Positions 8,660 through 15,323 of a DNA stretch of 29,486 nucleotides are shown piece after piece; position 1 is the first letter of the stretch; the number at the start of each line of letters is the position of its first letter. The notes below the pieces were generated by a model. It saw nothing but the letters and a program-made list of their open reading frames with translations. It made no database searches and was not told the DNA's origin. The stretch is taken from the NCBI RefSeq assembly GCF_946478835.1, contig NZ_CAMLDV010000029.1:1-29486 (forward strand). The letters are read 5' to 3'. The position numbers and the translations under genes were made by a program. Source of the DNA: an uncultured Bdellovibrio sp. (GTDB lineage: Bacteria; Bdellovibrionota; Bdellovibrionia; Bdellovibrionales; Bdellovibrionaceae).

Positions 8660-8985
8660 TGCGTTTAATTCTTGCAAGTCTAACTTTGTTGTTAGCGTCT
8701 TCAGCTTTTGCGGCGAAAGACAACTGCCAAAAATATTTTGCTTATGATCGTTACATGCAAGCGATTAAAACCGTCGCACAACACACGCAATACGGTCTTG
8801 AAGAAATGTGCACTCTGCCAACAATCTGGGACATCGAAGCACAACCTTCACGCGTCATCACTCCCAAAGGTGACGTGATCCCGCACGTGCGCGTGCAGCT
8901 GCACAGAGAATACGACAGCTGTCTTTACATGGTTCGCGACGCGGACCAAGTGATCACATCCAGCCGTTGTTACTCTGGTTGGTAA
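8659..8985 (+). CDS. Small exported four-cysteine protein
   Basis: A 108-residue protein with a textbook Sec signal (MRLILASLTLLLASSAFAA, cleavage after AFA). The mature part of about 90 residues has four cysteines (DNCQ, EMCTL, DSCLY, SRCYSGW), enough for two disulfides, and no recognisable domain. The ATG follows a gggag ribosome site that lies inside a 14-bp hairpin (8626-8659). It is convergent with the antitoxin gene, with three bases between them. Coding is supported by the signal peptide and the paired cysteines. Function unknown. Confidence 0.8.
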   Translation: MRLILASLTLLLASSAFAAKDNCQKYFAYDRYMQAIKTVAQHTQYGLEEMCTLPTIWDIEAQPSRVITPKGDVIPHVRVQLHREYDSCLYMVRDADQVITSSRCYSGW

Positions 8986-8988
8986 TTA

Positions 8989-9309
8989 TTAGGCGCTTTC
9001 AAGTATGACGTTGTACTTGAAGCCCGCCGCGTAAAGTGAGTCTCTCAGAGCTATCATTATCAATGTAGGCTCTGAGTAGCCTAATTTTCTAGCGATTTTC
9101 GCTGCGCGAGCAGGGGACGGAATTCGTCGTCCTTTTTCCAAATCGCAGAGACTTTGAACGGAAATACCTAGTTTTTTTGCAAATTGTTTTTGGCTCATTT
9201 CATCGCCCACTCGCCAGGCCCATAAAAATTCTGCGACACTGAGTCGGCCGAATTTTTTTTCTAGCATTGTCAATGCATCGTCTTTTTTGCCTTTTCTCTT
9301 AGTAGTCAT
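8989..9309 (-). CDS. HTH antitoxin of a type II toxin-antitoxin pair
   Basis: A 106-residue XRE-type helix-turn-helix protein. The HTH reads SQKQFAKKLGIS then VQSLCDLEKGRRIPS in the middle of the chain, preceded by a Lys-rich tip and followed by a helical C-terminus (KIARKLGYSEPTLI). I take the ATG at 9309, which has a ggagg nine bases upstream. Its start lies inside the last codons of the toxin gene (about 11-base overlap), so the toxin comes first, as in higBA. The antitoxin should bind the toxin and, through the HTH, repress the shared promoter at the palindrome 9588-9608. The family call is secure from the HTH and the partner. Confidence 0.85.
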   Translation of the reverse strand: MTTKRKGKKDDALTMLEKKFGRLSVAEFLWAWRVGDEMSQKQFAKKLGISVQSLCDLEKGRRIPSPARAAKIARKLGYSEPTLIMIALRDSLYAAGFKYNVILESA

Positions 9310-9571
9310 GTTTATGAACCTCCAACAGTTCAATGAAAACTCTGTCTTCGATAACTCGATAAATGAGTCGATATCCTTTGTTTAGGCGAATAGATCGCTG
9401 GCCATATCTATCGCCTCGAAGTGGCTCGTCATGATAACCAGGAAGCTTAGAGACTACGTGAATACCACGATGTTCAACTTCCGCAATCCAGTACTTGGCT
9501 TTGATTTGGATGTACAGGGGCACTTTTTTAAGTTGTTTTTGATAAAGCCGCGAATACAAAACTCGAGTCAC
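9299..9571 (-). CDS. RelE/ParE-superfamily toxin
   Basis: A 90-residue basic protein of the RelE/ParE/HigB fold. The core reads LPGYHDEPLRGDRYGQ, then SIRLNKGYRLIYRV, then FIELLEVHKHDY. This is the usual ribosome-dependent RNase or gyrase-toxin scaffold, with a C-terminal His/Tyr pair like mRNA interferases of the YoeB/HigB type. I choose GTG at 9571 because aaggag (9578-9583) is six bases away. The adjacent TTG at 9574 would be only three bases from it. It lies upstream of and overlaps the antitoxin gene. The exact target cannot be read from sequence. Confidence 0.85.
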   Translation of the reverse strand: MTRVLYSRLYQKQLKKVPLYIQIKAKYWIAEVEHRGIHVVSKLPGYHDEPLRGDRYGQRSIRLNKGYRLIYRVIEDRVFIELLEVHKHDY

Positions 9572-9587
9572 CAAGTTCTCCTTAATT

Positions 9588-9608
9588 AATACGTCAATTT
9601 GACGTATT
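9588..9608 (-). promoter_or_regulatory. Palindromic operator of the toxin-antitoxin operon
   Basis: A perfect inverted repeat: aatacgtcaa (9588-9597), a central t, then ttgacgtatt (9599-9608). It lies 17 bases upstream of the toxin GTG, the expected place for autoregulation by an HTH antitoxin. A TTGAAA (9609-9614) and TATTAA (9586-9591) flank it with a 17-base spacer on the minus strand. That spacing would start the transcript inside the ribosome site, so the promoter reading is uncertain while the operator reading is good. Confidence 0.65.
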
Positions 9609-9695
9609 TTTCAATACAATTGATAAGGAGACGGTCATTCAACAACAAGACCGCTGCTGAGCTCAAATAGGTTGTATTTTATGCTCTTCCCGGGA

Positions 9696-10412
9696 TCAGG
9701 ATTCGGATTCCAGAAATTCTTTAATGAAGCGTGGGACCTCTTCTGAAGCGGGTCCTACGAAATGTTGTTCGAAGGCGGAGGAGATTTCCGTATCTTTGAG
9801 ATTGATTTCTATTTTCTTGGCTTTCCATGCGAGTCTCACGAAACCGGCGGCAGGGTAGACGTTGCCGCTCGTTCCGATGGAAACAAAATAATCGGCCTTG
9901 TCTAAGGCTTCGTAGATTTCCTTCATGTGATGGGGCATCTCGCCAAACCAAACGATATCGGGTCTCACTCCGCCTTTGCGCCCACAATGTAGGCAGGGCT
10001 CATCCACCGCAAGATCTTCGGTCCAGTCAAAATGCTCATCGCAATAAAGGCAAAACACGCGGTCCAAACGCCCGTGCATGTGCAGAAGATTTTTAGAACC
10101 TGCGCGTCGATGGAGGTTGTCGACATTTTGAGTGACGAGGAGAAAACTCCCCTCCCATTGGCGTTCCAATTCTGCGAGAGCTAAATGAGCGGCGTTCGGC
10201 TGGATTTTCGTGTCTTTCAATTGAGCACGTCTCATGTTGTAGAAGCGCTGAACAAGAACGGGATCTCGAGCAAAAGCTTCAGGAGTGGCGACATCTTCGA
10301 TTCGATGTTCCTCCCAAAGTCCGTCCTGGTCACGAAATGTGCGAATGCCGCTCTCTGCGGAGATTCCAGCCCCGGTTAGGATGACGATGTTCTTAAAAAG
10401 CCTTAAGTCCAT
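9696..10412 (-). CDS. cobB: Sir2-family NAD-dependent lysine deacylase (CobB/SIRT5 class)
   Basis: A 238-residue sirtuin that removes acyl groups from lysine using NAD+. The Rossmann motif is TGAGISAESGIRTFRD, followed by TQNVDNLH and the catalytic His113 in HMHG. Four zinc cysteines lie at C121, C124, C140 and C143. Tyr58 and Arg61 (in FYNMRR) match the Tyr-x-x-Arg pair that lets CobB and SIRT5 bind succinyl- or malonyl-lysine, so desuccinylation is likely along with deacetylation. The ATG at 10412 has gagg four bases upstream. It is divergent from aconitase with 96 bases between the starts. TCA-cycle enzymes are frequent acylation targets, but a regulatory link here is only inferred. Confidence 0.94.
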   Translation of the reverse strand: MDLRLFKNIVILTGAGISAESGIRTFRDQDGLWEEHRIEDVATPEAFARDPVLVQRFYNMRRAQLKDTKIQPNAAHLALAELERQWEGSFLLVTQNVDNLHRRAGSKNLLHMHGRLDRVFCLYCDEHFDWTEDLAVDEPCLHCGRKGGVRPDIVWFGEMPHHMKEIYEALDKADYFVSIGTSGNVYPAAGFVRLAWKAKKIEINLKDTEISSAFEQHFVGPASEEVPRFIKEFLESES

Positions 10413-10450
10413 TATGCCTCGCGCAACGCATCGGAAACAGAGCCATCTGG

Positions 10451-10479
10451 TTGTTATTTCAACTGATTTTCATTAGGAT
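10451..10479 (+). promoter_or_regulatory. Candidate sigma70 promoter for aconitase
   Basis: TTGTTA (10451-10456) and TAGGAT (10474-10479) with a 17-base spacer, ending 29 bases before the aconitase ATG. Each hexamer matches the consensus at four of six positions, so this is suggestive only. Confidence 0.4.
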
Positions 10480-10508
10480 GGGGCGTTCTTCAAAGAAAGG
10501 CAATAACA

Positions 10509-12770
10509 ATGGCTTCTAAAATCGAAACGTCACCAGAAATGGTACAGAACGTTTACAAAAAGACAGCAGAAAGATTGGCTGTCGTTCGCAATCGTTTGAA
10601 CCGCCCTTTGACTTTGGCGGAAAAAATCTTGTTCGGTCACTTGGATGATCCACAAAACCAAGAGTTGGTTCGTGGCGAAAGTTTCTTGTTGTTAAGACCA
10701 GACCGTGTAGCAATGCAAGATGCGACAGCACAAATGGCTTTGTTGCAATTCATGCTTGCTGGAAAAGATGAAGCAGCCGTTCCTTCAACAGTTCACTGCG
10801 ATCACTTGATCCAAGCTTACAAAGGTAAAGATGCAGACATGACTGCGTCGAATATGTCGAACAAAGAAGTTTTCGAATTCTTGGCGACAACGTCTTCTCG
10901 TTACAACATCGGCTTCTGGAGACCAGGCGCTGGTATCATTCACCAAGTGATCCTTGAGAACTACGCATTCCCAGGTGGATTGATGATCGGTACAGACTCT
11001 CACACTCCGAATGCGGGTGGTTTGGGTATGTGTGCAGTGGGTGTTGGTGGATCTGACGCTTCTGACGTGATGGTTGGACTTCCTTGGGAAGTTAAAAACC
11101 CAAAATTGATCGGTGTACATCTTAAAGGAAAATTGGGCGGCTGGGCTTCTGCAAAAGATGTGATCTTGAAACTTTGCGGAATGCTCACTGTAAAAGGTGG
11201 AACAGATAAAATCGTGGAGTACTTCGGTGAAGGCACTTCTTCGATCTCTTGTACAGGTAAAGCAACGATCACAAACATGGGTGCGGAATTGGGCGCGACT
11301 TGCTCTGTATTCCCATACGATGAGCGCATGGGCGCTTACTTGAAATCAACAGGTCGTGATGAGCTTTCTAAAATTGCTGATGCTCACAAAGACATCTTGT
11401 CTGCGGACGCTGACGTCATTGCAAATCCAGGCAAATACTTCGACGAAGTTTACGAAATCGATTTGTCTGCGTTGGAACCACACCTTGTGGGCCCTCACAC
11501 TCCAGACTTGGCTCGTCCTATCTCTGCTCTTAAAAAAGAAGTTGCTGAGAAAGGTTACACAGTTAAGATTTCTTCTGCGTTGATCGGTTCTTGCACAAAC
11601 TCTTCTTACGAAGATATCGGCCGTGCGGCATTCGTAGCAAAACAAGCTATGGATATCGGCGTAAAAATGAATCAACCATTCTTGGTTTCTCCGGGTTCTA
11701 CGCAAATCCAAAAGACAATCGAGCGCGACGGTCAAATGGCGACATTCAACGAAGTGGGCGCAACAGTTCTTGCGAACGCTTGCGGTCCTTGCATCGGTCA
11801 ATGGAAACGTGATGATGTGAAAACGGGCGAGAAGAACACGATCGTGACTTCTTTCAACCGTAACTTCCGCGCACGTAACGACGCGAACCCAGAAACTTTG
11901 GCGTTCATCGGTTCACCTGAAATCGTGATGGCATTGGGTCTTGCAGGTCGTTTGGACTTCAACCCAGCGACTGACGAACTTGAAGGACCAAAAGGCAAAG
12001 TGAAGTTGCAAGCTCCAGTAGCTCCAGAACTTCCTGCAAAAGGTTTCATCCCTGATACTGAAGGCTACCAAAAACCAGCAGGTGCTCAGGCGCAAGTGGC
12101 CGTGAGCCCAACTTCTGAGCGTCTTCAACTTCTTTCTCCATTCACAAAATGGGATGGTAAAGATTTCGTTGATAACCTCGTGCTTGCAAAAGCAAAAGGG
12201 AAGTGCACGACAGATCATATCTCTCCGGGTGGTAAATGGTTGAACTACCGTGGTCACTTGGACAACATCTCTAACAACATGTTGTTGGGTGCGGATAACG
12301 CATTCACGGGTGAAATCGGTAAAGGTAAAAACCTTTTGACGGGTCAAACAGGTCTTGAGTTCGCGCAAATCGCTCGTCAATACCAAAAAGCTCACAAAGG
12401 TTGGGTGATCATCGGTGACGAAAACTACGGTGAAGGTTCTTCTCGTGAGCACGCAGCGATGTCTCCAAGATTCTTGGGTTGCACAGCTGTGATCACAAAA
12501 TCATTCGCTCGTATCCATGAAACAAACTTGAAGAAACAAGGTGTCCTTGCTTTGACTTTCGCGAATCCAAAAGATTACGACAAGATCCAAGAAGCGGACA
12601 CTGTAAGCCTTGTGGACTTGAAAGATCTAGCTCCTGGTAAACCAGTGAAAATGAACATCAAGCACCAAGACGGTTCGACGGAGTCTATCGAGTTGAAACA
12701 CACTTACAACGCAGAACAATTGAAATGGTTCCGCGCAGGAAGTGCTTTGAACTTGATCCGCGGTTTATAA
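10509..12770 (+). CDS. acn: Aconitate hydratase, mitochondrial type
   Basis: Aconitase interconverts citrate and isocitrate in the TCA cycle using a [4Fe-4S] cluster. The 753 residues follow the shorter mitochondrial ACO2-type plan rather than the roughly 890-residue AcnA or the AcnB plan. The cluster cysteines are C362 ([11 protein letters not shown]) and C425 and C428 ([11 protein letters not shown]). Their 63- and 3-residue spacing equals that of mitochondrial aconitase as I recall it. Substrate-site blocks include [19 protein letters not shown] and [10 protein letters not shown]. The start ATG has an aaagg upstream. Codon use looks restricted and highly expressed in type. It stands alone, divergent from the sirtuin, with a terminator at 12835-12862. 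Confidence 0.97.
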   Translation: MASKIETSPEMVQNVYKKTAERLAVVRNRLNRPLTLAEKILFGHLDDPQNQELVRGESFLLLRPDRVAMQDATAQMALLQFMLAGKDEAAVPSTVHCDHLIQAYKGKDADMTASNMSNKEVFEFLATTSSRYNIGFWRPGAGIIHQVILENYAFPGGLMIGTDSHTPNAGGLGMCAVGVGGSDASDVMVGLPWEVKNPKLIGVHLKGKLGGWASAKDVILKLCGMLTVKGGTDKIVEYFGEGTSSISCTGKATITNMGAELGATCSVFPYDERMGAYLKSTGRDELSKIADAHKDILSADADVIANPGKYFDEVYEIDLSALEPHLVGPHTPDLARPISALKKEVAEKGYTVKISSALIGSCTNSSYEDIGRAAFVAKQAMDIGVKMNQPFLVSPGSTQIQKTIERDGQMATFNEVGATVLANACGPCIGQWKRDDVKTGEKNTIVTSFNRNFRARNDANPETLAFIGSPEIVMALGLAGRLDFNPATDELEGPKGKVKLQAPVAPELPAKGFIPDTEGYQKPAGAQAQVAVSPTSERLQLLSPFTKWDGKDFVDNLVLAKAKGKCTTDHISPGGKWLNYRGHLDNISNNMLLGADNAFTGEIGKGKNLLTGQTGLEFAQIARQYQKAHKGWVIIGDENYGEGSSREHAAMSPRFLGCTAVITKSFARIHETNLKKQGVLALTFANPKDYDKIQEADTVSLVDLKDLAPGKPVKMNIKHQDGSTESIELKHTYNAEQLKWFRAGSALNLIRGL

Positions 12771-12780
12771 TTCTGCGGAC

Positions 12781-12823
12781 GCCGACAGTGCCGAAGCGCC
12801 TGTGGCGCGTAGGCCGAAGCAGC
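12781..12823 (+). repeat. GC-rich 3'-UTR element, copy 1 (after aconitase)
   Basis: Starting 10 bases after the aconitase stop: GCCG at 12781, a short spacer, the hairpin gcgcc-tgt-ggcgc (12796-12808), seven bases, then GAAGCAGC (12816-12823). The same order recurs after the OmpA-like gene on the minus strand at 19148-19189. Both copies are followed by a separate Rho-independent terminator. This looks like a repeat family placed between stop codon and terminator. Confidence 0.5.
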
Positions 12824-12834
12824 AATCAACTAAA

Positions 12835-12862
12835 AGCCTCGGGAAACCCCCGGGGCTTTTTT
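12835..12862 (+). terminator. Rho-independent terminator of aconitase
   Basis: Nine-base-pair stem agcctcggg (12835-12843) with cccggggct (12849-12857), one G-T pair, loop aaacc, followed by a run of T (12857-12862). It lies 65 bases after the aconitase stop. Confidence 0.85.
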
Positions 12863-12966
12863 ATTTTCAACTATGACGATGGTCGAGCTAGATTTGAAGA
12901 GTTGAGCAACTCTCAAATATTTTTCAAATGGCTTGCGACCGAGCAGCACTTTGTGCTTTGTGATTC

Positions 12967-12994
12967 TAAATATGTCTGCGACGATGTCCGATAA
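12967..12994 (+). promoter_or_regulatory. Candidate FliA (sigma28)-type promoter
   Basis: TAAA at 12967-12970 and CCGATAA at 12988-12994 with 17 bases between them; the enterobacterial consensus has 16. The predicted start would lie about 19 bases before the ATG at 13020. The seven-base CCGATAA also occurs by chance in a window this size, so this is tentative. Confidence 0.3.
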
Positions 12995-13019
12995 GTTTTC
13001 GATTTTTCAAAGGTGAATC

Positions 13020-13508
13020 ATGGCTCTTCAACTCTCATTCAGCATTAGCGATAAATGCACGACCATTCTGCTTCGAGGCAGTTTGAACGAGTACGCGTCG
13101 GCGCTTGATGGGGTGGAAGTAAACCCTAATTTTGATCTCAATATCGATCTTAAGGATTTAAAGAGCATCAACTCTTTGGGCATTCGCAATTTTCACGCGT
13201 GGATTCACAGAATTCAGTGTCAGCGTTTGCGTTTGTTCTATTGCCCGCGTCCGTTCATCAACCAAATGAATCTTGTTGAAGGTTTTCTACCAGACAAGGC
13301 TGAAATCGAAAGTTTCTTTGTGCCGTATTACTCTGAAAGAACAGGCGAGGATGCAATGGTCCTCTACACAAAATATCTTGAATATAAAAAGAGCGATGAC
13401 GGTAAGGTCGTTTTAAGTTTTCCAGAGATGCAGGATTCAGAGGGCAATAAGATGGAACTTGATATCTTCAAAGACCAATACTTCCGCTTCCTCGACAAGT
13501 ATTATTAA
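13020..13508 (+). CDS. STAS-like domain protein
   Basis: A 162-residue soluble protein. Residues about 3-95 have the STAS layout: short strands (LQLSFSISD, CTTILLRGSL), then NIDLKDLKSINSLGIRNFHAWI, which matches the phospho-acceptor strand-turn-helix of anti-sigma-factor antagonists (Ser-Leu-Gly-Ile). A strand follows (RLRLFYCP), then a helix. The C-terminal 65 residues are acidic and unlike known STAS proteins. It may act in partner-switching regulation. The ATG has aggtga eight bases upstream, and a FliA-like promoter is possible at 12967-12994. Its stop overlaps that of the DUF2007 gene by 4 bases (convergent). Confidence 0.75.
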   Translation: MALQLSFSISDKCTTILLRGSLNEYASALDGVEVNPNFDLNIDLKDLKSINSLGIRNFHAWIHRIQCQRLRLFYCPRPFINQMNLVEGFLPDKAEIESFFVPYYSERTGEDAMVLYTKYLEYKKSDDGKVVLSFPEMQDSEGNKMELDIFKDQYFRFLDKYY

Positions 13509-14011
13509 AAGCCTCTGTGCAAAAATGTCTTGAGCAGCTTTGGTCCCATAGTCAGCCAAAAATAAAACGCCAACGAATTAAATACCACCGCCCACATAAG
13601 ACGCTTGCGACTTTTGTCGCTCAACGGAACTTCTGTGCGTAAAACACGGTAGCCCAACGACATTGAATAAAAATTGCAAATAACAGGAATAAGAAGACAA
13701 CCTAAGATGGCGTTCCAAAGAGCTTTCTTTGCCAGATCTTGAGTGTTCTCATCGTACTCTTCGACAATTTTTAAAGGACGATCTTGCTCGCGACTTTCAA
13801 GTGCGTGAGAAGCTTCCATGAATTCGTGCTCGGGGATTTCAAGCGTTAATCTGCCAAGAAGCTGCCCCAAGTGCGGAGCCACGGATCTGGTTTGCTCGTC
13901 ACGAACTCGCGGATGCAAACCTTGAGACTCAAGAAATGATTTAACGACTTGGGCTTCACCAATATCTGCACAAACCATCAAAAATACATAACCGGATTGC
14001 TCTTGAGTCAT
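13505..14011 (-). CDS. DUF2007-domain membrane protein
   Basis: A 168-residue protein. The N-terminal 70 residues fit the DUF2007 (putative signal-transducing) pattern: YVFLMVCADIGEAQVVKSFLES, then a GLHPRVRDE loop and LEIPEHEFMEAS. The C-terminal half carries two membrane helices (ALWNAILGCLLIPVICNFY and LMWAVVFNSLAFYFWLTM) separated by a short basic loop. No signal peptide, so the DUF2007 part is cytoplasmic. It follows the SleB-like gene on the same strand after 41 bases, so the two may be co-transcribed. Its stop overlaps the STAS-like gene tail to tail. DUF2007 has no settled function; it is often a small ligand-binding or regulatory domain. Confidence 0.8.
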   Translation of the reverse strand: MTQEQSGYVFLMVCADIGEAQVVKSFLESQGLHPRVRDEQTRSVAPHLGQLLGRLTLEIPEHEFMEASHALESREQDRPLKIVEEYDENTQDLAKKALWNAILGCLLIPVICNFYSMSLGYRVLRTEVPLSDKSRKRLMWAVVFNSLAFYFWLTMGPKLLKTFLHRGF

Positions 14012-14052
14012 GGATTGATTTTCATCGATGTTCTAAGGGCAGACAAGATATT

Positions 14053-15255
14053 TTAAGACTTACGACCGTCGTCCCAGACTTGCACACAGGCATCTTTAGA
14101 AACTTTGCGATCTTCAATCCAAGGAAACACCTGTTTCATGCCGTAAAAACTTTTAAGGCCTGAAGTGTAATGAAATTGTTTTACCTGTCTTGTGCGGGCA
14201 TTGAATTGTTTAGGAAAAAGCACAGCCTCTGTTGCGATACGCAAAGTGTTTTCCCAAATACTTGTTTCATAAGGAGGAGGAGTGGATCCTGTCCAAAAAG
14301 ATTTCGTCTTATCAGAAGGCGGGCAGAGCGCTTGCAAAAGACTGTTGTTGGTTTTGCCATCCATCTTTTTTAACCATAACGAAAACTGCGAAGGAGAGGT
14401 CACAACACGAGCCAGCGGTCCTTTGTGAGAACTGTGATCGTCTTTGATAAATTCCGATTTACGATCTGTAGCTAACGAACGATTCACGGCAATTTTTGCC
14501 ACGGTCATTGGATAATGCAGACCATGCTTATAACAACGAGCCATCTCCGCATACAGAGTACGTGCTAGAGCATCGATATCGACCATGTCTTTTTCCGTCA
14601 TGGCCGTGCCGTCTTCTTTTTTTAAAGGCGGAACGCCGGCTTTTCTTAACTGCGGAAGCACGTAAGCATCATAAGGATTTCCAGCAACAAAGTTTTTCGG
14701 CGGATTTTTAGGATTAATAACACAAGCTCCGATGCGAGACTTCAGGGCATCAGCGGCCGCAGTCACAGATTGATGAGATAAAGTTTTTTCCAAAGGTTCT
14801 AACGATTTTTGAATTTCTTTGGGGCCACCGGAATTTTTAGTTCCAGGTGGGCAATATTCTTTGGGAGCTTCGACTTTTCCGTAAAAAGAATTTTTCTTTT
14901 TCTGTGTGACGTAAGCAGCGTCCACCCAACCTTGACCTTCTTGAGTGTAGACTTTGCCTTTCACCGTGCGCTTATAGCGATACTTGATTTGCACGTACTC
15001 TTCATCTTGCATTTGACCCGTGTAAGGATCTTCGACTTTCATTTTTCTTGCTGGAGACACGACTTCGATCTCCGCACCACGATCCGGCCATGCAATAGGA
15101 CGGCACGCAGGATCTGCTGAACAGTTTTTCCAATTCATCCCTGGTTTGTTAAAGACAGAAACAATTTCGTCGTCTTCAAGATCAAGAAAGGCCTTGCCGT
15201 TGGCCCAGGTGTTCAAGCTTGCTGTGAATACAAAAAGAAAGGCAATAAATCGCAT
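14053..15255 (-). CDS. Exported SH3-like plus SleB-like cell wall hydrolase
   Basis: A 400-residue exported protein. Signal peptide 1-19 (MRFIAFLFVFTASLNTWA). Residues about 25-118 are an SH3-like beta domain ending in GQGWVDAAYVT. A linker carries a CPPGTK motif. The SleB-like hydrolase domain spans about 225-400: ALARTLYAEM with candidate catalytic Glu237, VAKIAVNRS, SQFSLW, then KQFHYTSG and a final Cys-rich strand. SleB/CwlJ-type enzymes cut peptidoglycan glycan strands. The shorter gene at 23439-24173 shares the CPPG motif, the glutamate block, the HFYY/HYTS block and the C-terminal CVQ. It probably acts on the host or own wall in the periplasm. Same strand and 68 bases after the amine oxidase gene. 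Confidence 0.8.
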   Translation of the reverse strand: MRFIAFLFVFTASLNTWANGKAFLDLEDDEIVSVFNKPGMNWKNCSADPACRPIAWPDRGAEIEVVSPARKMKVEDPYTGQMQDEEYVQIKYRYKRTVKGKVYTQEGQGWVDAAYVTQKKKNSFYGKVEAPKEYCPPGTKNSGGPKEIQKSLEPLEKTLSHQSVTAAADALKSRIGACVINPKNPPKNFVAGNPYDAYVLPQLRKAGVPPLKKEDGTAMTEKDMVDIDALARTLYAEMARCYKHGLHYPMTVAKIAVNRSLATDRKSEFIKDDHSSHKGPLARVVTSPSQFSLWLKKMDGKTNNSLLQALCPPSDKTKSFWTGSTPPPYETSIWENTLRIATEAVLFPKQFNARTRQVKQFHYTSGLKSFYGMKQVFPWIEDRKVSKDACVQVWDDGRKS

Positions 15256-15323
15256 AAGGTCTTTATCGATTTATTGCCTGTGATCTTGAGTAAAAAGATG
15301 TGAGTTTCTATTTTTGAGACAGC

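Noticed and set aside
9586..9614. Sigma70 promoter overlapping the toxin-antitoxin operator
   Set aside because: The hexamers are spaced well but would start transcription within the ribosome site, so I list only the palindrome as an operator.
11913..12452. 179-codon minus-strand open frame
   Set aside because: It is antisense to aconitase, with no ribosome site, no domain and composition driven by the restricted codon use of aconitase.
12725..12994. 89-codon plus-strand open frame
   Set aside because: It starts inside aconitase and crosses its terminator; no ribosome site or domain.
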